Assembly: GCF_047461615.1 (NCBI RefSeq)
Contig: NZ_JANSHI010000011.1
Span: 1-64,000, forward strand
Direction: 5' to 3'
DNA length: 64,000 nucleotides
Source: Thermostichus sp047461615
GTDB taxonomy: Bacteria > Cyanobacteriota > Cyanobacteriia > Thermostichales > Thermostichaceae
Both the position numbers and the translations under genes were made by a program. The notes under the pieces are model-generated. The model had not been told where the DNA came from, searched no databases, and was given only the letters and a program-made list of their open reading frames with translations. Positions 8,131-17,110 of this stretch are shown here, piece after piece (the stretch's first letter is position 1; each line of letters begins with the position of its first letter).

Positions 8131-8819
8131 TCGCCATTGAGGTAGGGCTTCAGGATGGACTGCAAGCGGGCGCGGGCCCGGGCAATGCGGGATTTAACAG
8201 TACCCAGAGATACCCCCGTAATCTCCGCAATTTCCTCATAGGCCATCCCCTGAATTTCTCGCAGCAGGATGGCTTGGCGAAAGGCCTCAGGCAGGTCGTG
8301 GACGGCTTGGTGCAATCGCTCGTAAAACTCGCAGGTGGCGAGGTGGTCGTGGGGGCTTGGGCTACTGCTGGGCAGCTCCCATTCCATCTCACTCTCTTGC
8401 GTGGAAATCGAGGCATCCAAAGAGAGGGGTTGCTGCTGGCGCCTGCGCTTGCGCAGCTCGTCGTAAACCAGGTTGGTGGCAATCCGCCCCAGCCAACTGC
8501 GAAACTTTGCTGGCTCCTGCAGATGTTTGAGGTTGCGGTAGGCCCGGATCCAAACTTCCTGGGCCAAGTCCTGGCGATCCGGCCAGTTGGGCGCAAGATG
8601 GTAGAGAACCTTATCTACGTAGGCCTGATAGCGGCGTATGAGCTCGGCAAAGGCCTCGCGGTGGGGCCGGGATCCCTGCTGACACAGCAGTACCAGCTCC
8701 CGATCGGCAAGCTTTTCTGGCAGCACAGGCTCCTTCCTCAGTGAGGCTGACCAGCACTGGCCGCTGATGTTGCTGAGGGCAGCATCCATAAGCATCCCCA
8801 GAAAGAGATCCCCTCCCAA
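8127..8819 (-). CDS. ECF-type RNA polymerase sigma factor (SigG-like)
   Basis: 230 residues. Region 2 is seen in FAELIRRYQAYVDKVLYHL, then DRQDLAQEVWIRAYRNL and FRSWLGRIATNLVYDELRKR. Region 4 is a C-terminal helix-turn-helix (LPEAFRQAILLREIQGMAYE, then EIAEITGVSLGTVKSRIARA). A spacer of about 45 residues joins them and there is no region 1 or 3, so this is a group 4 (extracytoplasmic function) sigma factor. The N-terminus is uncertain: ATGs at 8795 and 8789 are alternatives. It heads a likely operon with the anti-sigma factor and an exported coiled-coil protein. The SigG assignment rests on the paired anti-sigma gene. Confidence 0.85.
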   Translation of the reverse strand: MGGDLFLGMLMDAALSNISGQCWSASLRKEPVLPEKLADRELVLLCQQGSRPHREAFAELIRRYQAYVDKVLYHLAPNWPDRQDLAQEVWIRAYRNLKHLQEPAKFRSWLGRIATNLVYDELRKRRRQQQPLSLDASISTQESEMEWELPSSSPSPHDHLATCEFYERLHQAVHDLPEAFRQAILLREIQGMAYEEIAEITGVSLGTVKSRIARARARLQSILKPYLNGE

Positions 8820-8958
8820 CCGGAACCTCTACTTGAGAGACGAATTCAGGACAACCGGGTTCCCTTCCTATCTTTGGCGAGAGTACCCTTGCAGGATAGC
8901 TCTTGGGCTGGCAACTGGGCTACAGTGAGCTTGCGGTAGAGTAGACGCCCGATCTGGC

Positions 8959-9681
8959 ATGACTTCCGACGCCGCTGCTGTTCTTTCTGAGCTCAAGGCA
9001 GTGCCGACGCTGGCGGAACTTTCGGCCACGTCTTTGCAGTGGCTGGGATCCCAGGTAAAGCTGCGGGACATCCCAGCAGGGCAGGCGCTCTTGATGCAGG
9101 ATGCCTGGGGCAGCGTTGTTTATTTGATCCTATCTGGCTGGGTCAAGGTGCGGCGAGCTCTGCGGATCCACACCGCCGAAGGAACCTGGGACAGCGCCCA
9201 AACCCTAGCTCTACTCGGGCCCGGCGCCTGGGTAGGGGAAATGGCGGTGTTGGACGAAGCGCCCCGCTCGCGGGATGTGCTGGCCTTAACCTCGGTGCGG
9301 GCTGCCGGGATCCCAGCGGCAACTTTCAAGACGCTGATGCTGCAGGAGCCGCGCCTGTGCTACCAACTGGCTCGCAGCCTCTCCCGCCGTCTGCGCCTAG
9401 CGAATTTGCAGGCCGACCTGGAGCAACAGAGCCCTCCTGTGCGGGTGGTGCATGCGCTGGTGCAACTGGCGGAAGCCTTTGGCGAGAAGACTGAGCAGGG
9501 AGTGCGCATCATCTACCCGCCCCTCCAGGATTTGGCCGACCTCAGCCAGGTTAACCAGGAAACAGTGGCGGCAGTGCTGAACCGCTTGCAGCAGCAGGGG
9601 ATCATTCAGCCCCTGCCAGACCAACAGTCTCTGCTCCTAATCCAGTACCCCAAACTCGTAAAAGCAGCCCGCCTGCTCTAG
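8959..9681 (+). CDS. Crp/Fnr-family transcriptional regulator
   Basis: 240 residues. The N-terminal half is a cyclic-nucleotide-binding-like beta-barrel (IPAGQALLMQDAWGSVVYLI, then GPGAWVGEMAVLDEAPRSRD). A dimerisation helix spans about residues 130-155. The C-terminal helix-turn-helix is YPPLQDLADLSQVNQETVAA, then VLNRLQQQGII. GxWVGEMAVLDEAPRSRDV resembles the cAMP phosphate-binding cassette (GExAxL...R-[ST]), with an Arg-Ser-Arg where CRP has Arg-Ser/Thr, so ligand binding is possible but unproven. No Cys cluster for an Fe-S centre is present. It is divergent from the sigma-factor gene, with a 139-bp shared upstream region. Confidence 0.85.
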   Translation: MTSDAAAVLSELKAVPTLAELSATSLQWLGSQVKLRDIPAGQALLMQDAWGSVVYLILSGWVKVRRALRIHTAEGTWDSAQTLALLGPGAWVGEMAVLDEAPRSRDVLALTSVRAAGIPAATFKTLMLQEPRLCYQLARSLSRRLRLANLQADLEQQSPPVRVVHALVQLAEAFGEKTEQGVRIIYPPLQDLADLSQVNQETVAAVLNRLQQQGIIQPLPDQQSLLLIQYPKLVKAARLL

Positions 9682-9769
9682 TTAGCTGGGGCTGCATCCA
9701 GGAAACTTGCTCCTTGCAAGCTGTGGTTTGCGAGAGCTTGCGCTAGCGGCAAGACCCGTGGCATAACGG

Positions 9770-11656
9770 CTAGCTGGCAAGACCGCAGGCCCACTCTAGC
9801 CAAGAGGCATCCTCTTCTGAGAGACTGGCCTGGTGCAGGGCGTAAACCTGGCGGTGATACTCATCAAGCCAAGCCCGCTGTGCCGCGTCTAGGAGATCCC
9901 AATCGATCAAACGCCTGTCAAAAGGGATCCACGTCAGAGAGCGAAAGCCCATCCAGCCCTCTGGCTCGGGGAGGGCAACCACCTCGTAGAGGTTCTCCAG
10001 GCGAATCCCGCCCCAGCCTGGCTGGTAGTAACCTGGCTCGATGCTGGTGATCATGCCTACCTTGAAGGGGGTGCTGGCGCGGCGGTGGATCCCATTGGGC
10101 CCCTCGTGGACGTTCAAAAAGGCGCCGACGCCGTGGCCAGTGCCGTGGCCGTAGTCTAGCCCTGCCTGCCAGAGGCTGGAGCGGGCAATGCCATCCAAAG
10201 AGAGGCCGTAGGTATCGGGGGGGAAGATCTGGCGGGCGCAGTGAATGTGGGCTTTGAGCACCTCGGTGTAGCGCCGCTTGCACAAGGGATCCGCGGGTTG
10301 CGAGCCAATCCAGAGGGTGCGGGTAGCGTCGGTAGTGCCCCCCAGGTAGTGGGATCCCGAGTCCAACAAAAACAACTCGCCTGGCTGCAGCAGCTTCTGA
10401 GGATCCGGGGTGCCGTAGTGAACGATAGAGCTATTGGCCCCGGCCCCAGCGATGGTGTTAAAGCTCAAGCCAACCCAATCCCCTTCCTCGCGGTAGTGGG
10501 CCTCCAGGGTGGCTGCCACATCGGCTTCGCTGATGGGGATCCCTGCTTGGATCTGCCGGTCGATCCAGGCGAGCGTGCGGATCTTGGCCCGGCTGGCTTT
10601 GCGGTTGGCTAGCCGCATCTGCTCCAGCTCGGTGGGGTTTTTGACCGCCTTGAGGACATCCACGGGGTGATCCAGCTCGCGACAGGGGATCCCGTGCAGC
10701 AGCTCTTGCGTGCCCTGAGTGGTCTGCTTGGGATCCAATCCCACCGGCCCGTAGCGCTCGGCCCACTGGGGCAGTTGTTCCGGGTAAGCCTCGTAGGGCC
10801 AGAGCTCTACCTCCGCTTCGGCCAGCACTTGCCGAGCCGAGGGAGTAAGGCGCTCCAGATCTGTGAAGAGGGCAACCCTCTCCAGGGCAACCAGCGCGTA
10901 GGCGCGGAACACCGGGTTGTAGGGGATGTCAGAGCCACGCAGGTTCAATAGCCAGGCTACCTGGTCCAACTTGGTTAAGGGCAACAGGCCTACCCGCTTG
11001 CGGCGCATCTCCTGGCGCACCTGAGCCAGCTTGTCGCTGGGGGTGGCCCCGCAGAGCTGGGCAGGGACAGGATAGATGGGTTGTTTCAAAAGAGGTTGGC
11101 TAGATTCCTTGGCCAGCTTATCTAGCGGGTTTTCGCGAACCGGCACCAGCAGCACTCCCCCGGCTTGGGCGTGGGCTTGTAACTGGCGGTAGGTGGCTAC
11201 GGACACCGTAAAGGGATCCACCCCCAGGCGAAAGCCAGATCCTAACTCCTCTACAATCTCCATCAGGCTGGGCTGATCCGGCAGACCGCCTTTGATCACC
11301 GTAAACAGGTTGGGATCCACCTCCCGCTCGGCCTGCTCGTGGTAGCGGGGATCTACCCACAGCCAAGCCCTGTCCCGGCTAATCAAAGCATCGCCCACCG
11401 AGCCAGTAAAACCCGTGATCCACTGCCGCCGCTTGCGATACTCCAGCAGGTACTCGTTGAGGTGCTCATCGGCGGAGGGTACCCAAAACCCATCCAAATT
11501 CTGTTCTTGCAAAAGCTGGCGCAGCTGCTGCAAACGGGCAGCAATCTCCAGGCGGGGCAAGGTTTGAGGCATGGCAGAGGCAACGGAAGAGTCCACGCTA
11601 TCGGCCCTAGAGACCATGTTACAGACGTCCCCTTTCTCCTTGGGAAAGCTGAGCAA
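9770..11656 (-). CDS. Aminopeptidase P family (Xaa-Pro aminopeptidase, M24B)
   Basis: 628 residues, the long three-domain form: two creatinase-like N-terminal domains (from RLQQLRQLLQEQNLDGFWVP; second from about residue 190) and a C-terminal pita-bread metallopeptidase domain. Metal ligands are visible in LLDSGSHYLGGTTDATRT (two Asp), GTGHGVGAFLNVHEGP (His), SIEPGYY (Glu) and GGIRLENLYEV (Glu). It should remove N-terminal residues preceding proline, using Mn or another divalent metal in the cytosol. In-frame starts at 11614 or 11572 (MPQTLPRLEI) are possible, since the first 28 residues look non-conserved. It is followed on the same strand 6 bp after the rhodanese gene. Confidence 0.9.
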   Translation of the reverse strand: MLSFPKEKGDVCNMVSRADSVDSSVASAMPQTLPRLEIAARLQQLRQLLQEQNLDGFWVPSADEHLNEYLLEYRKRRQWITGFTGSVGDALISRDRAWLWVDPRYHEQAEREVDPNLFTVIKGGLPDQPSLMEIVEELGSGFRLGVDPFTVSVATYRQLQAHAQAGGVLLVPVRENPLDKLAKESSQPLLKQPIYPVPAQLCGATPSDKLAQVRQEMRRKRVGLLPLTKLDQVAWLLNLRGSDIPYNPVFRAYALVALERVALFTDLERLTPSARQVLAEAEVELWPYEAYPEQLPQWAERYGPVGLDPKQTTQGTQELLHGIPCRELDHPVDVLKAVKNPTELEQMRLANRKASRAKIRTLAWIDRQIQAGIPISEADVAATLEAHYREEGDWVGLSFNTIAGAGANSSIVHYGTPDPQKLLQPGELFLLDSGSHYLGGTTDATRTLWIGSQPADPLCKRRYTEVLKAHIHCARQIFPPDTYGLSLDGIARSSLWQAGLDYGHGTGHGVGAFLNVHEGPNGIHRRASTPFKVGMITSIEPGYYQPGWGGIRLENLYEVVALPEPEGWMGFRSLTWIPFDRRLIDWDLLDAAQRAWLDEYHRQVYALHQASLSEEDASWLEWACGLAS

Positions 11657-11662
11657 GAATTT

Positions 11663-12037
11663 CTAGCACTCTTCGGGAAAGCCAGCCTCTCGCCAGGCGC
11701 GGATGCCGCCGTCCATCGAAAACACGCGGCGGTAGCCCATCTTCTGCAAGTTATCGGCTGCTAAGGCTGAACGAAACCCACCAGCACAATAGAGGACAAT
11801 CTCCGCCTCTTTGTCTGGGATCACCTTCTCGATGTCCCGCTCAATAATGCCTTTGCTCAAGTGAATGGCGCCAGCAATGCGACCTGCCTGCCACTCCGAT
11901 TCTTCCCGCACGTCGACTAGGTAGAAGGGATCCCCTTGCCGTTGTTTCTGCCTGACTTGCTCGACGGTCAGCTCTTGGATGCGGCTTTTGGCCTCGTTGA
12001 CCAAAGCCAAGAAAGCAGGAGAGTGAGGGGACGCCAT
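11663..12037 (-). CDS. Rhodanese-like sulfurtransferase
   Basis: 124 residues from ATG 12037. Single rhodanese domain: FYLVDVREESEWQAGRIAGA, then the active-site loop YCAGGFRS with the catalytic Cys, then DGGIRAWREAGFPEE. The loop C-A-G-G-F-R is typical of single-domain sulfurtransferases. The frame is open further upstream, but ATG 12037 is preceded by GAGG at good spacing and begins the conserved region. It lies directly upstream of the aminopeptidase P gene on the same strand and is probably co-transcribed with it. Confidence 0.88.
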   Translation of the reverse strand: MASPHSPAFLALVNEAKSRIQELTVEQVRQKQRQGDPFYLVDVREESEWQAGRIAGAIHLSKGIIERDIEKVIPDKEAEIVLYCAGGFRSALAADNLQKMGYRRVFSMDGGIRAWREAGFPEEC

Positions 12038-12174
12038 GGAACCTCGCCGATGCAACCCAATCTCCAGAATAAACCGGGCTTTAGGGGTGTGGATAGTCGC
12101 TCGGCCAAGTTGGGCCGGATCCCTACCCGGACAGGCTAAACTAAGCACAGACCTGCCCGCCGGAGGCCCACAGT

Positions 12175-13017
12175 TTGAGCTCTCGATCCGCCTTTTCCCA
12201 ACTGCTCTGGCCCCTTGCCTTGAGTTTGAGCTGGGGGATCCCGCTTGCAGGCAAAGTGCTGGCCCAGACTCCCCCGCTGCGCCTAGAAAGCGGGCTGCAA
12301 AGGCAGGTTTCTGCCCCTGCGCCAGCGGCTCTGGTCGAGTGGCTGAACGAGCAAATAGCCGCGGCTAACCGACGGGACTTGCCGAAGGTGATGGCCGGCT
12401 ACAGCCCCGACTTCCGCCACCGCGACGGGTTGGATCGGCAGGGGGTGGAAGAGGCCATTCGCAAGCTGTGGGACGCGCATCCTGAGCTGACCTACTCCGC
12501 CCAAATTGTCTCCTGGCGGCAGATAGGCCCTGAGATTGTAGCTGAGATTGCTAGCCAAGTGCAGGGATCCCAGGCTTCGGGGCGGGGGGAGTTTCAGGTA
12601 AAGGCTTCCGTCCTGGTGCGCAACCGCTACCGCCCGGATGCCGCCAATCCAGGACAACTGCTGCTGGTAGAGCAAGAAGTGCTGCGGGAGTCGAGCACGC
12701 TCACCTCCGGCTCAGCACCCCCCACCGTTACTTTCAAGCTGCCGGAGGTGGTCAAGCCGGGATCCACCTACTCGCTGCAGGCCATTGTGGCCGAGCCCCT
12801 CACCCAATCTTTGCTGTTGGGCGCTGTGGCGGAGCGGCCCGTTGCCGGGGCAAGCTACCTGGATGTCACTTCGTTTGCCCTCGAACCTCTGCAGGCGGGC
12901 GGGATCTTCCTGCAGGCGGATGCCCCCCCAGAAGCGGGTGCTGAGTGGATCTCGGTGATGCTGGTTAACCAAAGTGGCCTGGTTGTCGAGAGCCGGCGCC
13001 TTACCGTTCAACCCTAA
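12175..13017 (+). CDS. Exported NTF2-like domain protein
   Basis: 280 residues, starting at TTG 12175 with GGAGG about 9 bases upstream. The N-terminus is a signal peptide (FSQLLWPLALSLSWGIPLAG, cleavage near LAQ at residue 31). Residues about 50-165 look like an NTF2/SnoaL-type fold (WLNEQIAAANRRDLPKVMAG, YSPDFRHRDGLDRQG, then a beta-rich half with VLVRNRY). Residues 185-280 are beta-rich and may form a second immunoglobulin-like domain. No catalytic residues stand out, and the function is unknown. It is transcribed toward ileS with a 158-bp gap. Confidence 0.65.
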   Translation: MSSRSAFSQLLWPLALSLSWGIPLAGKVLAQTPPLRLESGLQRQVSAPAPAALVEWLNEQIAAANRRDLPKVMAGYSPDFRHRDGLDRQGVEEAIRKLWDAHPELTYSAQIVSWRQIGPEIVAEIASQVQGSQASGRGEFQVKASVLVRNRYRPDAANPGQLLLVEQEVLRESSTLTSGSAPPTVTFKLPEVVKPGSTYSLQAIVAEPLTQSLLLGAVAERPVAGASYLDVTSFALEPLQAGGIFLQADAPPEAGAEWISVMLVNQSGLVVESRRLTVQP

Positions 13018-13175
13018 GAGATAAGGAACCCCAAGCAAGCCAGACTCCTGGCAGAAAGCCGAGGTGGCCGTCTGGATCCCTTTCCCTCAGGCCAGGGAGA
13101 GGAAGCCTAGAACACGACTGAGAACCAGGCAACGGCGTAGGATAGAAAAACGCCCTTTAGCCTGCTCAAGTTGCC

Positions 13176-15986
13176 GTGGACTACAAGAGTACCCTCAACC
13201 TGCCGCAGACTCAGTTTCCCATGCGGGCGGAGGCCGCTAAGAGAGAGCCCGCCATCCAGGCTTTTTGGCAGGAAGAACAGATCTACCAGCGTCTGTCGGA
13301 AACCAATCCGGGGGATCCCTTTGTCCTGCACGATGGGCCACCCTATGCCAATGGCGACATCCACATGGGCACCACCCTCAACAAGATCCTCAAGGACATC
13401 GTCAACAAGTACCACCTCCTGCGAGGGCGCAAGGTGCGCTATGTACCTGGCTGGGACTGCCACGGCCTGCCCATCGAGCTGAAAGTGCTGCAAAGCCTCT
13501 CCCCCCAGGAGCGGCAGAGCCTCACCCCCCTGCAACTGCGGCAAAAGGCCAGAGAGTACGCCCTGCACTACGTCAACGTGCAGCGGGCCAGTTTTCAGCG
13601 GCTGGGGGTATGGGGAGATTGGGATCGGCCCTACCTGACCCTATCGCCGGAGTACGAGGCGGCCCAGATCGAGGTGTTTGGCCAGATGGTTCTCAAGGGC
13701 TACATCTACCGCGGCCTCAAGCCCGTCCACTGGAGCCCCAGCTCCCAGACGGCCCTGGCAGAAGCGGAGCTGGAATATCCCGACAACCACATCTCCCCCA
13801 GCATCTACGTGGCTTTTCCCTTGCAAAGCCTCAGCCCGGCGGCGCGGCCGGTTTTAGAGCCCTTCCTGCCAGGCCTGCGGGCGGCCATCTGGACGACTAC
13901 CCCTTGGACGATCCCGGCCAACCTGGCTCTCTGCTTTAACCCCAAGCTTACCTACGCGGTGGTGGAGTCTCCCCGCTTTGGCCTGCTGCTCATTGCCGCC
14001 GCTTTGCGGCAGCGGCTGGAAAAAGTCCTGGAGACTCCCTTGGAGGTCAAGGCCACCCTGCCGGGATCCGCTCTGGAATACTGCCAGGGACGCCACCCCC
14101 TCTTTGACCGCCCTAGCCTCTGTGTTTTGGGAGACTATGTGACCACCGAGTCCGGCACCGGCATTGTCCACACGGCGCCAGGGCATGGGGAAGAAGACTT
14201 CAAGACTGGCCAAAAGTACGGCCTGCCCATCCTCAGCCCCGTGGACGAGCAGGGGAGGTTTACCGCAGAAGCCGGCCCCCAGTTTGCCGGGCTAGATGTC
14301 CTCTCCAAAGAACCGGAGACCAGCGGCAACCTGGCCGTGATTAAGGCTTTGCAGGCTGCCGGTGCCCTGCTCAAGGAGGAGCCCTACAGCCACAAATATC
14401 CCTATGACTGGCGCACCAAAGAACCCACCATCTTCCGGGCCACCGAGCAGTGGTTTGCGTCCGTAGCCGGCTTCCGGGAGCTGGCCCTGCAGGCCATCAA
14501 AACCGTGAAGTGGATCCCGCCGGAAGGGGAAAACCGCATCACCGCCATGGTCAAGGAGCGCTCCGACTGGTGCATCTCCCGCCAGCGGGCCTGGGGGGTG
14601 CCCATCCCTGTTTTCTATGACGAGGAGACTGGCGAGGCTCTGCTGACTGCCGAAACCATTGACCACATCAAGGCCATCTTTGCCCAAGAGGGATCTGACG
14701 CTTGGTGGAAGCGCCCAGTAGAAGAATTGCTGCCGGAGCAGTACCGCCGCAATGGCCGCACCTACCGCAAGGGCACGGACACCATGGATGTTTGGTTTGA
14801 CTCCGGCTCTTCCTGGGCGGCGGTGGCCCAGGCGCGCGGGTTGGGCTACCCCGTGGATCTCTACCTGGAGGGTTCGGATCAGCACCGAGGTTGGTTCCAG
14901 TCCAGCTTGCTGACCTCAGTGGCGGTCAATGGCTGTGCCCCCTACAAGGCGGTGCTCACCCACGGCTTTGTGCTGGACGAAAAGGGCCAGAAGATGAGCA
15001 AGTCCTTGGGCAACGTCATCGATCCCCTGGTGCTCATCAACGGCGGCAGCAACCCTCAGACGGATCCCGCCTACGGGGCCGATGTGCTGCGACTGTGGGT
15101 TTCCAGCGTGGACTACTCCGGCGACGTGCCCCTGGGCAAGACCATTCTGGGGCAGATGGCAGATGTGTACCGCAAGATCCGCAACACAGCCCGCTTTCTG
15201 CTAGGCAACCTCTATGACTTTAACCCGGCCCAGGATGCCGTTCCCTTCGAAGCGTTGACCGAGTTGGATCGCTACCTCCTGCACCGCCTAAAGGAGGTGG
15301 GCGAGGAGATCACCGAAGCTTTTGACAGCTATCAGTTCTACCGCTTTTTCCAAGCAGTTCAGAACTTCTGCGTGGTGGATCTCTCCAACTTCTACTTGGA
15401 TATTGGCAAGGATCGCCTCTACATCAGTCACGCCCGCAGCCTGCGGCGGCGGCAATGTCAGACGGTGCTGTCCCTGGTGCTGGAGAACTTGGCCAAGGCC
15501 ATCGCCCCAGTGCTTTCCCACCTCGCCGAAGAGATCTGGAGCTACCTGCCCTACCCCAAGCCCACCCGTTCGGTGTTTGAAGGGGGCTGGATGCGACTGG
15601 CAGAGCAGTGGCGGGATCCCCAGCTAGCTGCCACTTGGGAAAAGCTGCGGGCAGTGCGGCAGGAGGTGAACAAGGCGCTGGAACAAGCGCGCACCGACAA
15701 GCTCATCGGCGCTTCCACCGAAGCCAAGCTCATCCTCAAGGTGGCGGATCCCCACCTGTACGCTCTTCTGGAAGAGCGGGCCGCCGAGCTGCGCTACCTG
15801 TTTATCACTTCCCAGGTGGAGCTCATCAAGGCAGAGACTGAGGCGGCGGAGCTGCAGGTTGTCGTTCAGCGGGCAGAGGGCAAAAAGTGCGTGCGCTGCT
15901 GGAACTACTCTCCTCGGGTGGGGGAATTTGCCGAACATCCAGAGCTGTGTGAGCGCTGCGTAGCGGCCCTAGCTGGCGAGTTTTGA
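13176..15986 (+). CDS. ileS: Isoleucyl-tRNA synthetase
   Basis: 936 residues, full length for a bacterial class I IleRS. Start GTG 13176 gives the usual DYKSTLNLPQTQFPMR N-terminus. The HIGH-type motif is HMGTTLNK, and the KMSKS loop is KMSKSLGN. The editing (CP1) domain lies between them, with TTPWTIPANLAL. The C-terminal zinc finger is present as CVRCWNYSP ... CERC. It charges tRNA-Ile in the cytosol. Its TGA (15984-15986) directly abuts the stop of the convergent cysK, leaving no room for a terminator. Confidence 0.97.
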   Translation: MDYKSTLNLPQTQFPMRAEAAKREPAIQAFWQEEQIYQRLSETNPGDPFVLHDGPPYANGDIHMGTTLNKILKDIVNKYHLLRGRKVRYVPGWDCHGLPIELKVLQSLSPQERQSLTPLQLRQKAREYALHYVNVQRASFQRLGVWGDWDRPYLTLSPEYEAAQIEVFGQMVLKGYIYRGLKPVHWSPSSQTALAEAELEYPDNHISPSIYVAFPLQSLSPAARPVLEPFLPGLRAAIWTTTPWTIPANLALCFNPKLTYAVVESPRFGLLLIAAALRQRLEKVLETPLEVKATLPGSALEYCQGRHPLFDRPSLCVLGDYVTTESGTGIVHTAPGHGEEDFKTGQKYGLPILSPVDEQGRFTAEAGPQFAGLDVLSKEPETSGNLAVIKALQAAGALLKEEPYSHKYPYDWRTKEPTIFRATEQWFASVAGFRELALQAIKTVKWIPPEGENRITAMVKERSDWCISRQRAWGVPIPVFYDEETGEALLTAETIDHIKAIFAQEGSDAWWKRPVEELLPEQYRRNGRTYRKGTDTMDVWFDSGSSWAAVAQARGLGYPVDLYLEGSDQHRGWFQSSLLTSVAVNGCAPYKAVLTHGFVLDEKGQKMSKSLGNVIDPLVLINGGSNPQTDPAYGADVLRLWVSSVDYSGDVPLGKTILGQMADVYRKIRNTARFLLGNLYDFNPAQDAVPFEALTELDRYLLHRLKEVGEEITEAFDSYQFYRFFQAVQNFCVVDLSNFYLDIGKDRLYISHARSLRRRQCQTVLSLVLENLAKAIAPVLSHLAEEIWSYLPYPKPTRSVFEGGWMRLAEQWRDPQLAATWEKLRAVRQEVNKALEQARTDKLIGASTEAKLILKVADPHLYALLEERAAELRYLFITSQVELIKAETEAAELQVVVQRAEGKKCVRCWNYSPRVGEFAEHPELCERCVAALAGEF

Positions 15987-16964
15987 CTACCTGATCAAAG
16001 GCTGCGGCAGCCGCGAGTCCGACTCTCGCTCCAGGTCGCGGAAGAGAGGCGTACTGAGGTAGCGCTCGCCAAAGCTGGGCTGGATCATCACAATTAGCTT
16101 GCCGGCGTTTTCCGGTCGCCGCCCCACCTGGATAGCGGCAGCCAGGGCTGCCCCAGTGGAAATGCCGGAGAGGATCCCTTCTTCTCTGGCCAGGCGGCGG
16201 CTGTAGACCATGCTTTCTTCGTCGTCTACGGCAATCACCTCATCCAGGAGATCCCGCCGCAACACCTCCGGCACAAACCCTGCCCCGATGCCCTCGATGC
16301 GGTGAAAGCCGGGCCGTCCCCCGCTTAGAACCGCGCTTGCCTTGGGCTCGACGGCCACTAGCCGAATGGAAGGTTTCTTACTCTTGAGAAACTCGCCCGC
16401 CCCGGTAATGGTGCCGCCAGTGCCCACCCCCGCTACCAGGATGTCCACCTGGCCATCGGTGTCCTCCCAGATCTCGGGGCCGGTAGTGCGGGCGTGGATT
16501 CGGGGATTGGCCGGATTGGTGAATTGGCCCAGCATGTAGGCATTGGGGGTGCGGCGCACGATCTCTTCCGCCTTCCAAATGGCCTCTCCCATGCCACCGG
16601 CGCTGCTGGCTAGATGCACCTCTGCCCCGTAGGCCTTCAACAGCAGCCGCCGCTCCAGGCTCATGCTCTCAGGCATGACAATGATGAGCCGGTAGCCCTT
16701 GGCCGCTGCCGCCATAGCTAAGCCAATGCCCGTGTTGCCGGAGGTGGGTTCCACCAAAATGGTCTTGCCGGGGGAAATTAAACCGGCTTGCTCAGCTGCC
16801 TCGATCATGCTGACGGCAATGCGGTCTTTTACCGAGGCCGCCGGGTTGAAGCTCTCCAGTTTAACCACAATCTCCGCCAGGCATCCCTCCGCCTGCGGGA
16901 TCCGGTTGAGCCGCACCAACGGCGTGCGACCGATGAGTTGGGTGATGTTGTCGGCAATCCTCAT
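15987..16964 (-). CDS. cysK: Cysteine synthase (O-acetylserine sulfhydrylase)
   Basis: 325 residues from ATG 16964 (MRIADNITQLIGRTPLVRLN). The PLP-binding Lys lies in NPAASVKDRI, the substrate loop is PTSGNTGIG, and the PLP-phosphate loop is GVGTGGTITG. The enzyme makes cysteine from O-acetylserine and sulfide. The open frame extends upstream to 17072, but those 36 residues are unlike the family. The 17111 dxs start lies in the opposite direction, leaving a 146-bp divergent region. It ends flush against ileS. Confidence 0.95.
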   Translation of the reverse strand: MRIADNITQLIGRTPLVRLNRIPQAEGCLAEIVVKLESFNPAASVKDRIAVSMIEAAEQAGLISPGKTILVEPTSGNTGIGLAMAAAAKGYRLIIVMPESMSLERRLLLKAYGAEVHLASSAGGMGEAIWKAEEIVRRTPNAYMLGQFTNPANPRIHARTTGPEIWEDTDGQVDILVAGVGTGGTITGAGEFLKSKKPSIRLVAVEPKASAVLSGGRPGFHRIEGIGAGFVPEVLRRDLLDEVIAVDDEESMVYSRRLAREEGILSGISTGAALAAAIQVGRRPENAGKLIVMIQPSFGERYLSTPLFRDLERESDSRLPQPLIR

Positions 16965-17110
16965 GGGCAGGCAACCTCGAAAAGCGGGGCCTTTGTCCGA
17001 TGCTAACCCTGCAGCGGGAGACATCCAGCGAAGTTTTGAAAAGACTCCAGCCAAGCCCTCTTGGAAAGCCATGATCTAGAGTGAGATCACACCGGAAGGA
17101 CAGATCCCCT

